From contig JYJJ01000057.1 of assembly GCA_003263775.1 (NCBI GenBank), forward strand, positions 427,036-491,035: 64,000 nucleotides of DNA. Direction: 5' to 3'. The notes below the pieces were generated by a model, which was not told where the DNA came from, made no database searches, and saw only the letters and a list, made by a program, of their open reading frames with translations. Positions 18,209 to 26,691 of this stretch are shown here, piece by piece. A program made the position numbers and the translations under genes. Position 1 is the first letter of the stretch. Each line of letters begins with the position of its first letter. Source of the DNA: Vibrio maritimus. GTDB lineage: Bacteria > Pseudomonadota > Gammaproteobacteria > Enterobacterales > Vibrionaceae.

Positions 18209-19237
18209 TTAGCGAATTGGTGGCGCGTACATGAAGCCGCCAGCATTCCATAGTGCGTTTACGCCACGAGAGATTTGCAGAGGAGAGCCTTCACCTACTG
18301 TACGCTCGAAGCTTTCACCGTAGTTACCTACTTGTTTGATAACTTGGTAACCCCAGTCGTCAGCAATGCCAAGACCTTTACCTTTAGGACCGTCAACACC
18401 TAGGATACGCTTGATGTTTGGATCAGTAGATTTCAGCATTTCGTCAGCATTTTTAGAAGTAATGCCGTATTCTTCTGCGTTCACCATTGCAAATAGTGTC
18501 CACTTAGCGATGTTGAACCACTGGTCATCACCTTGACGTACTACAGGGCCTAGAGGCTCTTTAGAGATGATTTCTGGTAGTACTTCCGCTGAGCTTGGAT
18601 CCGCAAGGTTTAGACGAAGCGCGTAAAGACCAGATTGGTCAGTAGTAAGTACGTCACAACGACCAGAGTCGAAACCTTTTGAAGTTTGTGCTGCCGTATC
18701 GAATACAACTGGCTTATACTCCATACCGTTGTTACGGAAGTAATCGGCTAGGTTAAGCTCGGTTGTTGTACCAGACTGAACACATACAGATGCACCATCT
18801 AGCTCTTTAGCACTTGTTAGGCCAAGTTCTTTTTTGACCATGAAGCCCTGACCATCGTAGTAGTTAACACCAACGAAGTTCAGACCTAGAGCCGTGTCAC
18901 GGTGTAGAGTCCAAGTTGTGTTACGAGAAAGAACGTCGATTTCACCTGATTGGAGAGCTGTAAAGCGTTCTTTTGCTGTTAATGGAACGTATTTAACTTT
19001 GGTTTTGTCGCCCAGTACCGCTGCCGCAAGTGCTTGGCAGTATTCTACGTCAATACCTTCCCACTCACCTTTTGAGTTAGGGTTAGAGAATCCTGGAAGA
19101 CCAGTACTAACGCCACAAGTTAAAACGCCAGCTTTAGTGACTTTGTCCAGAGTTGAGTCTGCAGCCATTGCTGAAGTACTCATCATCGCAGCAGAAGCCG
19201 CCACTAAAGAAGCAATAAGAGTGAGTTTCTTTGCCAT
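18209..19237 (-). CDS. aapJ: Periplasmic amino-acid binding protein AapJ
   Basis: Substrate-binding protein for a broad-specificity L-amino-acid ABC importer, 342 residues. The signal peptide is clear (MAKKLTLIASLVAASAAMMS, cleavage after AMA at residue 25). The mature part begins LDKVTKAGVLTCGVSTGLPGFSNPN and contains GEWEGIDVEYCQALAAAVLG, the class-3 binding-protein signature. First gene of aapJQMP with a 458-base upstream region that contains two NtrC-like boxes. Homologues are Rhizobium AapJ and E. coli YhdW. Confidence 0.93.
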   Translation of the reverse strand: MAKKLTLIASLVAASAAMMSTSAMAADSTLDKVTKAGVLTCGVSTGLPGFSNPNSKGEWEGIDVEYCQALAAAVLGDKTKVKYVPLTAKERFTALQSGEIDVLSRNTTWTLHRDTALGLNFVGVNYYDGQGFMVKKELGLTSAKELDGASVCVQSGTTTELNLADYFRNNGMEYKPVVFDTAAQTSKGFDSGRCDVLTTDQSGLYALRLNLADPSSAEVLPEIISKEPLGPVVRQGDDQWFNIAKWTLFAMVNAEEYGITSKNADEMLKSTDPNIKRILGVDGPKGKGLGIADDWGYQVIKQVGNYGESFERTVGEGSPLQISRGVNALWNAGGFMYAPPIR

Positions 19238-19329
19238 TGTGTATCCTTCCTGTTATTTCCGTGTAAGTCAGGTCCAGCCTGAATACCATGTGCTAATTAT
19301 TGTTGTGTTTCGGTAGAGGCTGTTGTTTT

Positions 19330-19346
19330 TGAACCGAATTGGTGCA
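19330..19346. promoter_or_regulatory. NtrC-like box upstream of aapJ
   Basis: TGAACCGAATTGGTGCA matches the NtrC consensus TGCACCA-N3-TGGTGCA at all but two defined positions, 93 bases upstream of the aapJ ATG. A nitrogen-controlled amino-acid importer makes this plausible; binding is unproven. Confidence 0.4.
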
Positions 19347-19640
19347 AGTTGTCACAGCCGTTTAAAGCGTAGATAATGAACTGTGAATACTCAAATTATT
19401 AATTTAAATGGTTTTTTGAGTAGTCACTCAACGCCAAACAATTGTTAGAATGGCTAAGTGTGATGACTTTGTAAATAGTGCAACTAAGCACTAAAAAAGT
19501 GAATTAGAGAGTGGTGTGTTAAAGTTTCGTTAAAACAAAATAAAACAAATGCCATTTCGTTAGTTGTTTATATTTTCATCTATAAAATGTGTGAAATTTG
19601 GTTGGAAATAGTTTTGTGATCAATGTCTCGGTGACAATTT

Positions 19641-19657
19641 TGCACTATTTTGGTGAT
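19641..19657. promoter_or_regulatory. Second NtrC-like box
   Basis: TGCACTATTTTGGTGAT has the left half intact (with a C to T change) and two mismatches at the right end. It is 38 bases before the cysG-like ATG and about 400 bases before aapJ. Confidence 0.3.
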
Positions 19658-19695
19658 CATGAATGAATAGTTATATCGTTTAGAAAAGGAAAATT

Positions 19696-20634
19696 ATGCG
19701 TTACTTTCCACTATTTATGGACTTACTTGAAAGGCCTGTTTTAGTTGTTGGCGGCGGTGAAGTCGCTTGTCGAAAAGTCGAAACTCTTGTTCGAGCAGGC
19801 GCTCGTGTTACGGTTGTCTCACCTAAAGTTGAACCTTATCTTAGGGAACTGAGCGAGAGTGGAAAGTGTGTTTGGATTCCGCGTTTTTATGAACAAGAGT
19901 TGATGCGGGATGAGTTTGTTCAAGTATGGGCGACGACAGACAACCCTGAGCTAAATCATAGAGTGCATAAAGATGCGAAAAATGCCGGTATTTTAGTCAA
20001 TGTAGTGGACGATACACCTTACTGTGACTTCATTACACCATCGATTATTAATCGTGGAAGAGTACAAATTGCGATCTCTAGTGGCGGCTCATCACCGGTT
20101 TTGATTAGAGGTATACGTGAAAAGTTAGAAGCCGTTTTGCCAATGAACACGGCCCAGTTAGCAGACTTTGCCGCTAGCAAACGAAGTGATATTAAGCGCC
20201 ATTTTGCGACGGTAGATGAGAGAAGAAAGTTTTGGGAACTGTTTTTCAAGCAGCCGCTTGTTATCAACTGTAAAGATAATCAAGAGCTTGAAAAAGCCTA
20301 TCAAGCGCTGATTCACGCTGACTCAGAGTTTACCGATTCGTGTACTTGGATTGAATTTGGCGACGATCCCGAGCTGCTACCGATCAAAGCGATGCGAATT
20401 ATGCAGGAAGCGGAGATTGTGTTTTATGACAAGCAGTGTCCGTTTGGCTTTGTCGACTTAGTAAGGCGAGATGCAGAGCGAATAGCGTTCGATGATGTTA
20501 CTCAGGTCTCTTCTGACATTATGACAAGAAAAGCGGACAAACAACGTATTGTGGTGTTTGTCGAACCGAATTCGTCTTCTTATAAACTGCTCAAGGAAGG
20601 CGATGAAGTGATTGAGTTGGCGAAGGTAAAATAA
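19696..20634 (+). CDS. CysG-like siroheme synthase with degenerate methyltransferase part
   Basis: 312 residues. The N-terminal about 200 residues are a complete precorrin-2 dehydrogenase/ferrochelatase domain: MDLLERPVLVVGGGEVACRKVETL (NAD site), VVDDTPYCDFITPSI, ISSGGSSPVLIRGIREKLE. The remaining about 110 residues resemble only part of the uroporphyrinogen III methyltransferase domain of CysG (DPELLPIKAMRIMQEAEIVFYD, LVRRDAERIAF) and lack the GGGDPFVFGRG-type SAM site and the late part of that domain. The protein should therefore oxidise and metallate precorrin-2 for siroheme but not methylate. Confidence 0.85.
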   Translation: MRYFPLFMDLLERPVLVVGGGEVACRKVETLVRAGARVTVVSPKVEPYLRELSESGKCVWIPRFYEQELMRDEFVQVWATTDNPELNHRVHKDAKNAGILVNVVDDTPYCDFITPSIINRGRVQIAISSGGSSPVLIRGIREKLEAVLPMNTAQLADFAASKRSDIKRHFATVDERRKFWELFFKQPLVINCKDNQELEKAYQALIHADSEFTDSCTWIEFGDDPELLPIKAMRIMQEAEIVFYDKQCPFGFVDLVRRDAERIAFDDVTQVSSDIMTRKADKQRIVVFVEPNSSSYKLLKEGDEVIELAKVK

Positions 20635-20661
20635 AAGGGCGTATCGCCCTTTTATTTTTTA
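20631..20661. terminator. Bidirectional terminator between cysG-like gene and yajQ
   Basis: Perfect 11-bp stem ATAAAAGGGCG / CGCCCTTTTAT with loop TAT, A-rich on one side and T-run on the other, between convergent genes. Confidence 0.85.
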
Positions 20662-20684
20662 CAGATTAAGCGGAAAGAATTCGC

Positions 20685-21167
20685 TTAGTCTCTGAAGTTA
20701 TTGAACTGGAACGGTTGGCCAAGCTCGCCGTTTTTAACCAGTTGCATCGTTGCTTGCAAGTCGTCGCGTTTTTTACCCGTTACTCGAACTTTGTCGCCTT
20801 GGATAGACACTTGTACTTTGATTTTTGAATCTTTAACAAGCTTAACGATTTTCTTCGCGATAGGAGTCTCGATGCCTTGTTTGAACAATACCGTCTGGTT
20901 CCATAGCTTGCCAGACTGTTCTGCAGTTTGAGATTCCATTGCGTTTACATCAACGCCACGTTTCGTCAGGTTGCCACGCAAAATGTCACGCATTTGCTTA
21001 AGCTGAAAGTCACCCTCACAAGAGAGTTTGACGGTCTCATCATTTAAAGTGAATGTTGCTTCAACATTGCGAAAATCAAATCGAGTAGAGATCTCACGGT
21101 TCGCATTGTCTACGGCGTTGCGCAGCTCTACGGTATCGATTTCAGAAACGATATCAAAAGATGGCAT
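20685..21167 (-). CDS. yajQ: YajQ family nucleotide-binding protein
   Basis: 160-residue cytoplasmic protein of the UPF0234/YajQ family; some members bind cyclic di-GMP and modulate a LysR regulator. Start at 21167 (MPSFDIVSEIDTVELRNAVDNA) rather than the longer frame from 21209, which would overlap the end of aroG. Family blocks STRFDFRNVEATF, NLTKRGVDVNAME and VQVSIQGDKVRVTGKKRDDLQ are present. Its ATG follows the aroG stop by one base. Confidence 0.9.
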   Translation of the reverse strand: MPSFDIVSEIDTVELRNAVDNANREISTRFDFRNVEATFTLNDETVKLSCEGDFQLKQMRDILRGNLTKRGVDVNAMESQTAEQSGKLWNQTVLFKQGIETPIAKKIVKLVKDSKIKVQVSIQGDKVRVTGKKRDDLQATMQLVKNGELGQPFQFNNFRD

Positions 21168-21168
21168 G

Positions 21169-22231
21169 TTAACTTTCCTTTTCGTTGCGTTGTTTAACGG
21201 CGTCAGCAAGAATATCGAGCATATGAACGGTGTCGTTCCAGCTCAAGCATGGTCGGTGATCGACTTGCCGTAAGTAAGGTTATGGATATCTTCCATACCC
21301 TGATTTCCTTCCTCAATAAAGCTTTCAGCCATAATGCCCGATACTTTGTGAGAACCAGCAATAATTTGGCGCGCAACTTCTTGAGCAACGTCAATTTGTT
21401 TACGGTGCTGCTTTTGACAATTAGCATGGCTAAAGTCGACAACAAGTCGAGCCGGCAAGTCAAACGATGCCAGTTGTTCACATGCAGCGTCAATAGACGC
21501 TTCGTCAAAGTTTGGACCCGTATCACCACCACGTAAAATTACGTGACCAAACGGGTTGCCGCTGGTGCGATATACCGTCATGCGACCATGCTTGTCTGGC
21601 GAATAAAAGTAGTGTGACGCTTTTGATGCACGAATCGCATCGATAGCAATTTTCACACTACCATTTGTGCCATTTTTAAAGCCAACTGGGCAAGAAAGGG
21701 CAGAGGCCATTTCACGGTGGATTTGTGACTCTGTAGTTCGAGCACCAATCGCGCCCCACGTGATTAGGTCTGCAATGTATTGACCGGTAATCATATCGAG
21801 AAACTCAGTAGCTGTTGCAAGGCCAAGCTTGTTGATATCTAGAAGCAATCCACGTGCTTTGTTCAGGCCCGCTTCAAGTGCGTACGAACCGTCTAGATTA
21901 GGTCGGTAATCAAACCTTTCCAACCGACTACAGTACGCGGTTTCTCAAAGTACGTGCGCATTACGATAAACAGTTCGTCTTTGTACTGATCTTGGATTGC
22001 GCTGAGGCGTTTTGCATAGTCTAAAGCCGCTTCGGTATCGTGTACCGAACAAGGGCCTACAATGCAAAGAAGACGGTTATCGTCTCCAGTAAGAATATTT
22101 TCAATTTGACGGCGAGAATGCGCAATGCGCTCTGCTACGTCATCAGTAATTGGGTGGTTAGCGCTCAATTCTGATGGAGTTGGCATTGGACCTAATGCCT
22201 GTGTTCTTAGTTCATCGGTCTTTAATGGCAT
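21169..22231 (-). CDS. aroG: 3-deoxy-7-phosphoheptulonate synthase, class I (two frameshifts)
   Basis: First enzyme of the shikimate pathway, condensing PEP and erythrose-4-phosphate; 354 residues when repaired. Conserved blocks: LLCIVGPCSVHD, MRTYFEKPRTVVGWKGL, ITWGAIGARTTESQ, GFKNGTNGS, HVILRGG and VDFSHANCQKQH. Breaks lie at about 21901 (a C lost from CCC; repaired ITDPNLDGSYAL) and about 21251 (repaired SITDACLSWNDTVHMLDILADAV), after which the stop falls at 21169-21171 directly before yajQ. Which feedback class (Phe, Tyr or Trp) it belongs to is not decided here. Confidence 0.9.
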
Positions 22232-22491
22232 GATGGTGCAGCCTGCAAATTATTATGAAGCGGTTAAGATAACGGAATTGTTCAGTAGAATAAACCACTA
22301 ATATAGCTATTGCTCAATCATTTCCATGATCACTCAAATTTTAACGCTATGTTTGCCTAAAAACAGAGCGATTTTCCTGTTAAGTTACTGAACCAAAGTC
22401 GGTTAGCCATTAAATTGCTTGAATCCCTTGTATTCTATGTGGTGAGTCGGTATTTTGCCAAAAGCAGTAATAATTAGAGCATGGAGCAACA

Positions 22492-23391
22492 ATGAGTTAC
22501 CAAAAAGAACAGCCTCAAACTAACACGCCATCGGGACTCAACGTCGGCAATGTGTTGCCCAGTTTTGTAGAGCAAGTCCCAGCGTCTTCTCTCTATGTAT
22601 CCATTTCAGAGCTGATTATGGAAAAGGTGTTTTTTCACCCGGGCTTTTCAGCGGCAGAATCTGAACTTGATCCGGTAGAAACAGAAGCCATTCAATCGCT
22701 GCTTGGTGAACAAACCGCGGAAGAGTTCTTTGTTTCCACACTTGTTGAGTCGATCACGTCATCGATTACGCCTGAACACTCTTCCATTTGCGTTGAACTC
22801 AATGACGCCACCAGTTACGAAATGAGTGCGTTGCTAGGCGGTAAAGTGGAAGCGGACGAAATCAATCCACAGCTAGGCCTACGCGGTGTTTCTCGTTTTT
22901 CTTCTGAGTCGTACCAAGCCTGTTTTGCCCTTGAGTGTGAAGTTATCAAAACATTGCGAAGCCAAGGTCATGATGTCGCTATTGTTGTGCCTTGCGTGCG
23001 CGCGCTCAGTGACGCAGCCAAGATCATTGATCGGTTGGCGGAACGCGGACTGCCTCGCGGTTTAAACGGTCTGAAAGTATTGTTTGCGTGTGATACGCCA
23101 TCGGCCGTTCTGCTATCAGAGCGCCTATTACATTACTTTGACGGCTTAGTGCTTAAGCTAGAAAGTTTAACCCAGCTAACGCTCGGTGTTGATTTGCAGC
23201 ATGATGAGTTAGCTCATCTGTATGACCCGCAAAATGAAGCAGTGTTGGCGTTAGTCAAGCAAGCAATAGCTGCCTGTCATCAAGTTAACAAACCAGCGAG
23301 TCTTCTAGTCGACAATTTGTCTGACTTGCCTCAATTGGCAGAGCTGCTGCAAGATGAAACTAAGGTAACGGTATTTCCCGTTAGTGAGTAG
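22492..23391 (+). CDS. Stand-alone PEP-synthase-like TIM-barrel protein, apparently inactive
   Basis: 299 residues similar only to the C-terminal PEP-binding barrel of phosphoenolpyruvate synthase PpsA. Matching stretches are DEINPQLGLRGVSRF, CFALECEVIKTLR, PRGLNGLKVLFACDTPSAVLLSE, LTQLTLGVD and YDPQNEAVLALVKQAI. The swivelling His domain and ATP-grasp domain are absent. The PpsA active-site segments MCEIPS, GSNDMTQL and ICGQGPSD are replaced by ACDTPS, KLESLTQL and LLVDNLSD, so the metal ligands and the catalytic cysteine are lost. Probably a regulatory or structural paralogue. Monocistronic, with its own terminator. Confidence 0.8.
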   Translation: MSYQKEQPQTNTPSGLNVGNVLPSFVEQVPASSLYVSISELIMEKVFFHPGFSAAESELDPVETEAIQSLLGEQTAEEFFVSTLVESITSSITPEHSSICVELNDATSYEMSALLGGKVEADEINPQLGLRGVSRFSSESYQACFALECEVIKTLRSQGHDVAIVVPCVRALSDAAKIIDRLAERGLPRGLNGLKVLFACDTPSAVLLSERLLHYFDGLVLKLESLTQLTLGVDLQHDELAHLYDPQNEAVLALVKQAIAACHQVNKPASLLVDNLSDLPQLAELLQDETKVTVFPVSE

Positions 23392-23429
23392 AGCTACCTT
23401 ATCAGGCTAATTATAGTAACGCTTCAACG

Positions 23430-23466
23430 GCTGACTTCTTGTTCTATAGAAGTCAGCGTTTTTTAT
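23430..23466 (+). terminator. Terminator after the PpsA-like gene
   Basis: Stem GCTGACTTCT / AGAAGTCAGC with an 8-base loop, then GTTTTTT. Confidence 0.8.
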
Positions 23467-23568
23467 TGCAAAGTTTTCTGGCTTGGCTTTTGTTTTGTTA
23501 ACATTTTTTTGACAATTGGCGCTTATTTTGGCTTACTGGTCTGACTAGTTGTTAAGAAGGATCTCAAC

Positions 23569-24048
23569 ATGTTTAGCGCGTTGCAAAAAGCCAATTTTTA
23601 TCTCAACACATTCGGTTTCTTTAAGGTGCCCTTAATTTGGCTTTGTCGACCTAAGTTATTGAAGCTCGATGAGGATGAGGTGGAGATGTTGATACCTCTA
23701 AAGCGTCGCACTAAGAATCATTTAAACAGTATGTATTTTGGGGTACTTGCAGTGGGTGCTGATGTCGCCGGTGGTTTTATGGCGATGAGTAAAGCGCAGC
23801 AGCGGGGCAAACGTGTGTCATTGGCATTTAAGGAAGTGGAGGGCAAGTTCCTTAAACGTCCCGAAGCCGATGTGATTTTCACCTGTAAAGATGGCAAGCT
23901 TATCGATGAGATGCTCGATGAGACGATTCGCTCGGGTGAGCGAATCAATAAACCGGTTCGAATTGTGGCCACGTGTCCAAGTTTGCATGGTGATGAACCT
24001 ATGGCCGAATTCTCTTTAGTGTTGTCTCTTAAGGCGAAGACTTCTTAA
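23569..24048 (+). CDS. DUF4442 hotdog-fold protein
   Basis: 159-residue protein with the DUF4442/PaaI-thioesterase-like arrangement: N-terminal helix, VEMLIPLKRRTKNHLNSMYFGVLAVGADVAGGFMAM (hotdog helix) and beta strands to FSLVLSLKAKTS. AAGGATC lies before the ATG at 23569. The fold suggests acyl-CoA or acyl-ACP binding or thioester hydrolysis, but no member of this subgroup is assigned with certainty. Convergent with the unknown membrane protein gene. Confidence 0.7.
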   Translation: MFSALQKANFYLNTFGFFKVPLIWLCRPKLLKLDEDEVEMLIPLKRRTKNHLNSMYFGVLAVGADVAGGFMAMSKAQQRGKRVSLAFKEVEGKFLKRPEADVIFTCKDGKLIDEMLDETIRSGERINKPVRIVATCPSLHGDEPMAEFSLVLSLKAKTS

Positions 24049-24092
24049 AACGAACGTCTCGTAAGAAGGAATTTACTCAAGGCCAAACAGCC

Positions 24093-25541
24093 TTAAACGG
24101 GTATCTGCTCAATATCGACAATTTTTGAACGATTGAGAACAATCTTCCAGCGATAGTAAACAGGCTCTTCGCCTTGGTTGTTTTCTCTCACAATGAGGTT
24201 GAGTAGGTGGCGTTTCTCTAATGACTCTTTAACGACCTGACCTTCTTGCAGTTTGTAGATCCGGTTATTGGATTTATCCATTAATCGGGTCAAAGCTCGA
24301 AAGTTAATGTTTAAAATCTCTCGTGTTTGCTCATAGCCACTAGTAAAGCGTGAGGTGGCCATTTCGGTATGTGAACGATAGTGCAGCACCTCTTCTTCTC
24401 TTTGTACTGAGCGTTTCTTGCGAATACTCTTAATTCGATCGGGCAGTTGGTCGAACGTGCTGTAGTCTAGCCATTCAATCTTCTTACCCACTTCTTTCTT
24501 TGTTGTGGCGTCAATAAAGCGGCGACGCCACTTCGGTTTGCCACGTTGTATCCAACGCCACATGATGTCGCGTAAGTCGTCCTTAAACACTTCTCGTAAG
24601 GCGTAGATGACAGACAGCACTAAAATAAACGAGGCGGTAATTTCCCCTAGGTAGTCCCGAGCTAAAATCACCGCAGAGGTAACAAACAACATCACCAAGC
24701 CCGTTGCGGAGCCTTTAATGATTCTCTTGGTATTGTTGCCCATGCTGGTAGATTTCGATTGGAGTACGATAGGGTGCTCAATCAGGCGACGCAACAAACG
24801 CATCTTGTTGGCAAGGCGAGTAGGGTCGTTCTTCACTTTGTCGGAGTTGTAGTTATTTAAATTACGATGTGCTTGTTCCTTCTCAACAATCGTAATCAAA
24901 CGCTCTTTTAAAGGCGTGTAAGATTTACTATTCGGGATATACACGACCAACTCAAGCAGCTTTTGTCCGGTATACCAAGATAGGTAATTATCGATATTGG
25001 CGTAGTGGCGCTTGAGATGTTCTTCATAAGGAACTGAGCGACGCATTTTTTTAAGAATATCGAGCACCAGTTCAATAACTTCGTCGACTTCGTCCGCAGT
25101 CACTTCGTCTTGCGCGGTTTCTTTTAGTGTCGCTACGGCTTTATCTAACGCAATAACATATTGGTAAGCAAACAAGCTCAAACTCACACGGTATTGTGTG
25201 TTTGATAAGCGGCCGCGCTTCGCCAACCGTGAGTGGACGAGTGGCAGCAAGGTTTCGTTACTGTAATAGGCACGTTTTTGTGAAATAGATTCATGATAAA
25301 AATCAGACTCAGAGATGAGATGAGACTTCATTCCTAACTCATTGGGAATGAATAAGAATACATCTAAGTCTAGCTTTTTCGTGTTGGCCATTACATGTGC
25401 GATTTTTAGCGTAATGGCATCTTGTTTGTCTACGGTGATCAACCAACTCTCTCCATGTGCTGAGATTGCGCTAAGCATATCAGAACCAAGGTAAACTAGC
25501 ATCTTAAAGGGAGTTAGGTATAATCGCGCCAACAACCCCAT
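24093..25541 (-). CDS. Unknown two-helix membrane protein, 482 aa
   Basis: Not recognised. A soluble N-terminal domain of about 280 residues is followed by two adjacent hydrophobic helices (SATGLVMLFVTSAVILARD and ITASFILVLSVIYALREVF) and a basic cytoplasmic-looking C-terminal domain of about 160 residues (WRWIQRGKPKWRRRFIDATT; SIRKKRSVQREEEVLHYRS). No signal peptide is seen. The start is uncertain: ATGs at 25541, 25505 and 25478 are all open and none has a strong ribosome binding site. Divergent from cvfB with only 14 bases between the outermost starts. Confidence 0.7.
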   Translation of the reverse strand: MGLLARLYLTPFKMLVYLGSDMLSAISAHGESWLITVDKQDAITLKIAHVMANTKKLDLDVFLFIPNELGMKSHLISESDFYHESISQKRAYYSNETLLPLVHSRLAKRGRLSNTQYRVSLSLFAYQYVIALDKAVATLKETAQDEVTADEVDEVIELVLDILKKMRRSVPYEEHLKRHYANIDNYLSWYTGQKLLELVVYIPNSKSYTPLKERLITIVEKEQAHRNLNNYNSDKVKNDPTRLANKMRLLRRLIEHPIVLQSKSTSMGNNTKRIIKGSATGLVMLFVTSAVILARDYLGEITASFILVLSVIYALREVFKDDLRDIMWRWIQRGKPKWRRRFIDATTKKEVGKKIEWLDYSTFDQLPDRIKSIRKKRSVQREEEVLHYRSHTEMATSRFTSGYEQTREILNINFRALTRLMDKSNNRIYKLQEGQVVKESLEKRHLLNLIVRENNQGEEPVYYRWKIVLNRSKIVDIEQIPV

Positions 25542-25555
25542 TAGAGATAAAAAAC

Positions 25556-26394
25556 ATGATTAACATAGGTCGTATTAACCAATTGGAAGTAATTAAAGAA
25601 GCAGACTTCGGCTGGTTCTTGGATGGAGAGGACTATGGCTCTATTCTACTTTCTAAAAAGCATGCTCCAGCGGACATCGCTATCGGTGACACGGTCGATG
25701 TTTTTATCTATTTCGATGCAGATAACCAAGTTGTCGCAACAACGGATACACCTATTGCTCAAGTGGGCGAATGGGGGCTGATGAAAGTTGAAGGCATCAA
25801 CAGTGTGGGTGCATTCGCTAGCTGGGGTATTAAAGAAAAAGATTTGTTGATCCCTTTTAGTGAACAGCGTGGCCGTTTGTCAGAAGGGCAAACTATCTTA
25901 GTATATGTCTATACAGATAAAGCATCAGGACGCATTGTTGGTACCACTAAGTTCAACAAACTATTGGATAAGACGCCAGCACGCTACCAGCGCAATGAAC
26001 AAGTCGAGCTCTTGATCGCTGAGCGCAGTGACCTAGGCTACAAAGCATCGTGAACGGTCAGCATTGGGGAATGATTTTCCCATCTGATGTCATCGGCAAG
26101 CTGTTTGTGGGTAAGAAGCTTAAAGGCTTTATCAAGCAAATTCGTGAAGATGGCAAAATTGATCTGTCACTGCAAAAAATTGGCGTGGCAAAAATGGATG
26201 ACTTGAGTGAGAAAATTCTGAGCTTGCTTGAGAAGAAAGGTGGCTTCTTGCCATTAAGTGACAAGTCAACACCAGAAGCGATCTTTGCGGCATTCAAAAC
26301 CAGTAAGGGTACGTTCAAGAAGAGCATTGGTGGCCTTTATAAGCAAGGTAAGATCCGTATCGAGAAAGACGGTATTTACCTCAACGCTGAATAG
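25556..26394 (+). CDS. cvfB: CvfB-type S1 RNA-binding protein (one frameshift)
   Basis: RNA-binding protein with tandem S1-like domains and a C-terminal winged helix, named after Staphylococcus CvfB; YitL in Bacillus. The first part (MINIGRINQLEVIKEADFGWFLDG, VEGINSVGAFASWGIKEKDLLIP) and second part (HWGMIFPSDVIGKLFVGKKLKGFIKQIREDGKIDLSLQ) are in different frames. One added base at about 26047 (AA read as A) gives GYKAIVNGQHWGM and a normal 279-residue product. The C-terminal helix-turn-helix is FAAFKTSKGTFKKSIGGLYKQGKI. Confidence 0.88.
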
Positions 26395-26429
26395 GAACTA
26401 GTTTGCATCAAAAACTCGAGACCAAAAAG

Positions 26430-26458
26430 AGGCCCAAAACTGATCCTGATTTGGGCCT
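26430..26458 (-). terminator. Hairpin with minus-strand T-run
   Basis: AGGCCCAAA / TTTGGGCCT stem with an 11-base loop and CTTTTTGG on the minus strand. It can stop minus-strand transcripts running past rsmF and lies just after the cvfB stop. Confidence 0.6.
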
Positions 26459-26651
26459 AGGGGAATGGCTCATGGAGAGCCTACGCTAACTGTAAAAGAT
26501 GGACGATGTTTCAAACGCTATTGTTTGTAACAATGAGCCTATAAGCCTTTTGAATACTTGCCTTGTGGAAAGTATGTCAAACGAAGAACGCTTTCTGCCT
26601 GTGTCTTGATAACCTTTAAAGTGTAGTACAGAACAGTAAAAAAGCGATGCT

Positions 26652-26683
26652 GATAGCGGTTTTAAGCAGCTAAAACCGCTATC
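26652..26683 (-). terminator. 13-bp hairpin directly after rsmF
   Basis: Perfect stem GATAGCGGTTTTA / TAAAACCGCTATC with a 6-base loop, starting 8 bases after the rsmF stop. The T-run on the minus strand comes about 8 bases after the stem, so termination is likely but not textbook. Confidence 0.55.
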
Positions 26684-26691
26684 CAATTGGC

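Larger units (their letters stand above)
19238..19695. other. Divergent promoter region between aapJ and the cysG-like gene
   Basis: 458 AT-rich bases with no gene. It holds two NtrC-like boxes (listed separately) and a small repeat TAGTGC-N6-GCACTA near 19480. No sigma-54 promoter with proper GG-N10-GC spacing was found for aapJ. Confidence 0.6.
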
